A stretch of DNA of 64,000 nt, from NCBI RefSeq assembly GCF_023923205.1, contig NZ_CP099490.1:2418001-2482000 (forward strand). The letters run 5' to 3'. How positions within the stretch are numbered: the stretch's first letter is position 1; each line of letters opens with the position of its first letter. Shown one piece after another: positions 60,753 to 64,000 of the stretch. Made by a program: the position numbers and the translations under genes. The notes beneath the pieces were generated by a model, which was not told where the DNA came from, searched no databases, and worked only from the letters and a program-made list of their open reading frames with translations. The DNA comes from Ornithinimicrobium cryptoxanthini. Its GTDB lineage: Bacteria; Actinomycetota; Actinomycetes; Actinomycetales; Dermatophilaceae.

Positions 60753-61450
60753 ACGAGGCCCTCCTCGACCACGGCATACTCACCCTGGGCCTGGTCCCGC
60801 ACGATCACGCCGTCGCGCAGCTGGATCACGCGCTTGCGGAAGGTGTCCACGATCGTGGTGTCGTGCGTAGCCATGACGACGGTGGTGCCGGTGCGGTTGA
60901 TCCGGTCAAGGATGCTGACGATCTCGGCACTGGTCCCCGGGTCCAGGTTGCCGGTCGGCTCGTCGGCCAGCAGGATCGGCGGCTTGTTGACCATGGCGCG
61001 CGCGATGGCGACGCGCTGCTGCTCACCGCCGGAGAGCTCGTGGGGCAGGCGCCGCCCCTTGTCTTCCAGACCGACCAGCTCCAGCACCTCGGGGACCAGC
61101 TGCTTGATCGTGTGCCGCTTGGTCCCCAGCACCTGCAGCACATAGGCGATGTTCTGGCTGACGGTCTTGCCCGACAGGAGGCGGAAGTCCTGGAAGACGG
61201 TCCCCACCTGGCGGCGCAGCATCGGGATCTTGCGCGTTGGCAGCGTCGACAGGTCGTGCCCGGCCACGAGCACCTGCCCGGTGGTGGCCACCCGTTCGAG
61301 GGTGATCAGGCGCATCAGCGTCGACTTGCCGGACCCGGACGCGCCAACCACAAAGACGAAGTCGCCCCGGCCGATCTCGGCATTGATGTCCTGGAGCGCT
61401 GGCGCGTCATTCTTGGCGTAGCGCATCGTGACGTTCTCGAACGCGATCAT
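60749..61450 (-). CDS. ftsE: Cell division ATP-binding protein FtsE
   Basis: The ABC ATPase of FtsEX. From ATG 61450, 233 residues with Walker [15 protein letters not shown]-loop, signature [14 protein letters not shown], Walker [14 protein letters not shown] and the His switch MATHD. The gene overlaps ftsX by four bases. In-frame codons upstream of 61450 are poorly supported. Divergent from the L,D-transpeptidase, both acting on cell wall. Confidence 0.95.
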   Translation of the reverse strand: MIAFENVTMRYAKNDAPALQDINAEIGRGDFVFVVGASGSGKSTLMRLITLERVATTGQVLVAGHDLSTLPTRKIPMLRRQVGTVFQDFRLLSGKTVSQNIAYVLQVLGTKRHTIKQLVPEVLELVGLEDKGRRLPHELSGGEQQRVAIARAMVNKPPILLADEPTGNLDPGTSAEIVSILDRINRTGTTVVMATHDTTIVDTFRKRVIQLRDGVIVRDQAQGEYAVVEEGLV

Positions 61451-61702
61451 GACGTGGGTACCGCTGCCTTCGTTGTGCGGGACCTCACCGGCACAGGGCC
61501 GTCGCCGGTAGGCCGTCCGCGACACGGGGCTGTCGCGGGTACTTGCCACGGTACGGGTGTGACTGGTGTGATTGTGGTATCTCGGCGCTTCCGGCGTGGT
61601 GAGTCAGCTCACGTAGTGCAACCCGGCGGGGCGCTGAAGCGTCTGTGCAGGCAAAGGTGTAGGAAGCAGAGCAACAGGAACTCAGGGGAAGCAGGTCCGA
61701 CC

Positions 61703-62428
61703 ATGGACACGACCGCCAGGAAGGCTGCAGCACCGAACCCGTCGCGACGGGGAGTGCTGCGGGCGGGCGCAGCTCTGGCCGCCGGTGGCGCGGTGACGTT
61801 GCTCGCCGCAGCACCCAGCCAGGCCGCGTGGCCGACCCTCCGCAAGGGCGCCTCGGGGCAGCACATCTATGCGCTCCAGCAGTTCCTGGCGCAGCGCAGC
61901 TATTGGTGCGGCACGCCAGACGGCCACTTCGGCGCCCTGACCGAGCAGGCGGTCTTCGCGCTCCAGAAGGCGCGCGGCCTGACCCGGGACGCGATCGTGG
62001 GACAGCAGACCCTCAAGGCACTGGCCGACCGGGCACTGCCACCGATCCTCGACCAGGGAGCCGGCACCCGCGTGGTGGTCGACCTGGAGCGTCAGCTGCT
62101 CACCGTGCTGAGCGACGGGCTGCTCCAGCTGACGCTGAACACCTCGACCGGCAACGGCGAGCCCTATGACTGGTATGGCCGTGAGCTGGACGCCCACACC
62201 CCCACGGGGGCCTACGAGGTCTTCTCCACCTACAGTGCCGGGTGGCAGACCGGCCCGCTGGGCGACCTCTATCGGCCGCAGTACTTCAACGGCGGCATCG
62301 CCGTGCACGGCTCCGAGTTCATCCCGCCCTACCCGGACTCGCACGGCTGCTGCCGCGTGTCCGTCCCCGCCATGGACATGCTCTGGGAGGGCGTCATGAC
62401 GACCGGAACCCCGGTCCGCGTCGTCTAA
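61703..62428 (+). CDS. L,D-transpeptidase with peptidoglycan-binding domain and Tat signal
   Basis: A 241-residue exported protein. The N-terminus has a twin-arginine motif (SRRGVLRAGAALAAGG), then a PG-binding helical domain (LRKGASGQHIYALQQFL to ALTEQAVFALQKARG) and a YkuD catalytic domain with HGSEFIPPYPDSHGCCRVS. The catalytic Cys is the first of the adjacent pair; the family usually has a hydrophobic residue as the second. Forms 3-3 crosslinks or anchors proteins. The 252-bp gap to ftsE holds divergent promoters and a small palindrome (61599-61612). Confidence 0.9.
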   Translation: MDTTARKAAAPNPSRRGVLRAGAALAAGGAVTLLAAAPSQAAWPTLRKGASGQHIYALQQFLAQRSYWCGTPDGHFGALTEQAVFALQKARGLTRDAIVGQQTLKALADRALPPILDQGAGTRVVVDLERQLLTVLSDGLLQLTLNTSTGNGEPYDWYGRELDAHTPTGAYEVFSTYSAGWQTGPLGDLYRPQYFNGGIAVHGSEFIPPYPDSHGCCRVSVPAMDMLWEGVMTTGTPVRVV

Positions 62429-62461
62429 CTTTGGCGCAGGTCGGACCGTGACCCACGCGGC

Positions 62462-63580
62462 TCAGGCGTTGGCCGCGTCGCGCTCCTGGCCACGCTTCCA
62501 GCGGATGCCGGCCTCGATGAAGCCATCGATCTCACCGTCGAGCACCGCCGACGTCGAGCCGACCTCAAACTCCGTGCGCAGATCCTTGACCATCTGATAG
62601 GGGTGCAACACATAGGAGCGCATCTGCTCACCCCAGCTGGCCTTGATGTCACCGGCCAGCTCCTTCTTGGCCGCGTCCTCCTCCTGCTTCTTCAGCAGCA
62701 GCAGCCGCGACTGCAGGACGCGCAGCGCCGCCGCTCGGTTCTGGATCTGGCTCTTCTCATTCTGCATCGACACCACGGTGCCGGTCGGAATATGCGTCAT
62801 CCGCACGGCCGAGTCCGTCGTGTTGACCGACTGGCCACCGGGACCGGAGGAGCGGAAGACATCGACCTTGAGGTCTGCCTCCGGGATCTCGATGGTGTCC
62901 GTGGACTCGATCAGCGGGATCACCTCGACGGCGGCGAAGCTCGTCTGGCGTCGGCCCTGGTTGTCGAAGGGGCTGATCCGCACCAGCCGGTGCGTTCCCG
63001 CCTCGACGGCCAGCGTGCCAAAGGCATAGGGCGCCTTGACCTCGAAGGTGGCCGACTTCAGACCGGCTTCCTCTGCGTATGACGTGTCAAGGACCGCGGT
63101 CTGGTGACCGTGCCGCTCGGCCCAGCGCAGATACATGCGCATCAGCATCTCGGCGAAGTCGGCGGCGTCGACGCCACCAGCCCCTGCCCGGATGGTGATG
63201 ACTGCGTCGCGCTCGTCATACTCACCGCTGAGCAGGGTGCGCACCTCAAGGTCACCGACGGCCTTCTTGATGGAGGCCAGCTCGGTCTCCGCCTCCGCCA
63301 GGGTCTCGGCGTCCGACTCCTCCTGACCCATCTCGACGAGGGCCTCCAGGTCGTCCACGCGGGCCTCCATCTTGGTGACCCGGTCGTGCTCGGCCTTGAC
63401 CCGCGAGAGCTGGCTGGTGACCTGCTGGGCGTGCTCGACGTCGCCCCACAGGTCCGGCGCGGACGCCTGCGTCTCGAGATCGGTGATCTGGACCTCGAGC
63501 CCGTCGATGTCGCTGACATCACGGACCGACTTCACGGTCGTCCGGATTGCCTTGATCTCATTGTCGAAGTCCACTGCCAC
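62462..63580 (-). CDS. prfB: Peptide chain release factor 2
   Basis: RF2 terminates translation at UGA and UAA. From GTG 63580 ([15 protein letters not shown]), 372 residues include the SPF tripeptide in [11 protein letters not shown] and the GGQ motif in [16 protein letters not shown]. There is no internal UGA or programmed frameshift site, unlike E. coli; this is normal in many actinobacteria. No clear Shine-Dalgarno is present, so the start is tentative. The GTG codon is the first that fits. Confidence 0.94.
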   Translation of the reverse strand: MAVDFDNEIKAIRTTVKSVRDVSDIDGLEVQITDLETQASAPDLWGDVEHAQQVTSQLSRVKAEHDRVTKMEARVDDLEALVEMGQEESDAETLAEAETELASIKKAVGDLEVRTLLSGEYDERDAVITIRAGAGGVDAADFAEMLMRMYLRWAERHGHQTAVLDTSYAEEAGLKSATFEVKAPYAFGTLAVEAGTHRLVRISPFDNQGRRQTSFAAVEVIPLIESTDTIEIPEADLKVDVFRSSGPGGQSVNTTDSAVRMTHIPTGTVVSMQNEKSQIQNRAAALRVLQSRLLLLKKQEEDAAKKELAGDIKASWGEQMRSYVLHPYQMVKDLRTEFEVGSTSAVLDGEIDGFIEAGIRWKRGQERDAANA

Positions 63581-63641
63581 AAGGAGACAGCCTACGCGAG
63601 GCAGCCGCGCCGACGGTGCGCGGCAAGCTGAGGCGGTCTGC

Positions 63642-64000
63642 TCAGGCGAACTGCACGGTGCGCAGTCGGGCGGCGGGGACGCGGCTGAGGAGCCAGCCGA
63701 CCGCCTCGCGGGCCGACCATCCCTGGACATAGCTGGTGATCAGCTCACGGGCCCCCGTGAGGTCCTGGCCGAGGGTGACCAGGCGAGTCTCGGCATACCC
63801 GTCCTTGCGTTCCTGCCCCAGGCCGATGTTGGCCATCAGCCCGTTGCAGAGGCACTTGCGGCCCTGCGTGGCCTCCTCGGCACCACCCTTCTTCAGGTAC
63901 ATGTGGACGGGCTCGGCCGGGCAGCGATAGCCCACCTCGCCGTCCTCACGCTCATAGGGCGTGCGCAGGTAGGACAGGTCGCACAGCCGCGGGCGGGCCT
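63642..64000 (-). CDS. Nitronate monooxygenase-like protein, 5' end beyond the window
   Basis: The last 119 codons of a gene running off the window edge. The visible C-terminal part reads [34 protein letters not shown] and [16 protein letters not shown], which matches the C-terminus of actinobacterial nitronate monooxygenase/2-nitropropane dioxygenase-like TIM-barrel flavoproteins. The FMN-binding part is outside the window, so the assignment is probable rather than certain. Confidence 0.7.
   Translation of the reverse strand, partial: ARPRLCDLSYLRTPYEREDGEVGYRCPAEPVHMYLKKGGAEEATQGRKCLCNGLMANIGLGQERKDGYAETRLVTLGQDLTGARELITSYVQGWSAREAVGWLLSRVPAARLRTVQFA

Noticed and set aside
62462..63580. 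Programmed frameshift in prfB
   Set aside because: The reading frame is continuous from the GTG to the end, with no in-frame UGA near codon 25.
1..64000. CRISPR array or prophage/integrase
   Set aside because: No regularly spaced direct repeats of 25-40 bp and no integrase, terminase or capsid-like genes were seen.

Overview
The window is about 64 kb of very GC-rich chromosomal DNA from an actinobacterium. The gene set and order (yraN-comM-dprA, rnhB with a DUF2469 gene, rimM-trmD-rplS, smc-mutM-rnc-rpmF, clpS-DUF2017-pncB, ftsE-ftsX-M23 endopeptidase-smpB-tmRNA, fbiD, DUF3039, DUF3515, tmRNA tag ADSKRTDFALAA) point to Micrococcales. An Intrasporangiaceae/Ornithinimicrobiaceae-like genome is my inference; no 16S gene is present to prove it. 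Almost every gene is chromosomal housekeeping. I see no prophage, plasmid, integrase, insertion sequence or CRISPR array.

Layout. 1-8.2 kb (minus strand): dprA (cut by the window edge), comM, yraN, DUF2469, rnhB, lepB, rplS, trmD, rimM, khpA and rpsP, mostly with 4-base start/stop overlaps. 8.2-16.4 kb: a more accessory stretch with an AbiEi/DUF559 gene, an amidohydrolase, a frameshifted lipoprotein, a flavin oxidoreductase, a Uma2 nuclease, ffh and an MpaB-like gene; three copies of a 66-bp palindromic element lie here. 16.4-25.8 kb (minus): ftsY, an MFS transporter, smc, acylphosphatase, mutM, rnc, rpmF and DUF177, joining SRP targeting, chromosome condensation, repair and RNA processing. 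25.9-41.3 kb: coaD, HAD, rsmD, recG, a DAK2 kinase, pfkB kinase, surE, rpmB, thiL, DUF3515, ddl, gpsA, plsC, fbiD, a HU-like protein and tRNA-Glu/tRNA-Gln. 41.3-53.7 kb: gltX, clpS, NAD salvage (pncB, pncA), an RDD protein with a Gln/Gly-rich segment, a second, internally deleted Uma2 gene, a helicase, yqgE, malic enzyme and thioredoxin. 53.7-56 kb: two GAF-ANTAR regulators (the first frameshifted) plus a small unknown protein. 56-64 kb: tmRNA, a CBS protein, smpB, the FtsEX/M23 cell-division module, an L,D-transpeptidase, prfB and the end of a nitronate monooxygenase-like gene.

Four signals are not explained by the genes: (i) a fixed-length 66-bp palindromic element in three copies, each oriented towards a downstream gene (rpsP, the DUF559 gene, the MpaB-like gene); (ii) an octamer, GTATGCCG, that I count 30 times in 64 kb on both strands and in non-coding DNA, with a sister octamer GTATGACG forming inverted-pair hairpins, which recalls DNA-uptake sequences; (iii) a ribosomal protein S16 with a 230-residue repetitive extension ending in a small separate domain; (iv) paralogous Uma2 genes sharing a 68-bp leader that starts with a DnaA-box-like TGTGGAYAA. 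All counts were made by eye.
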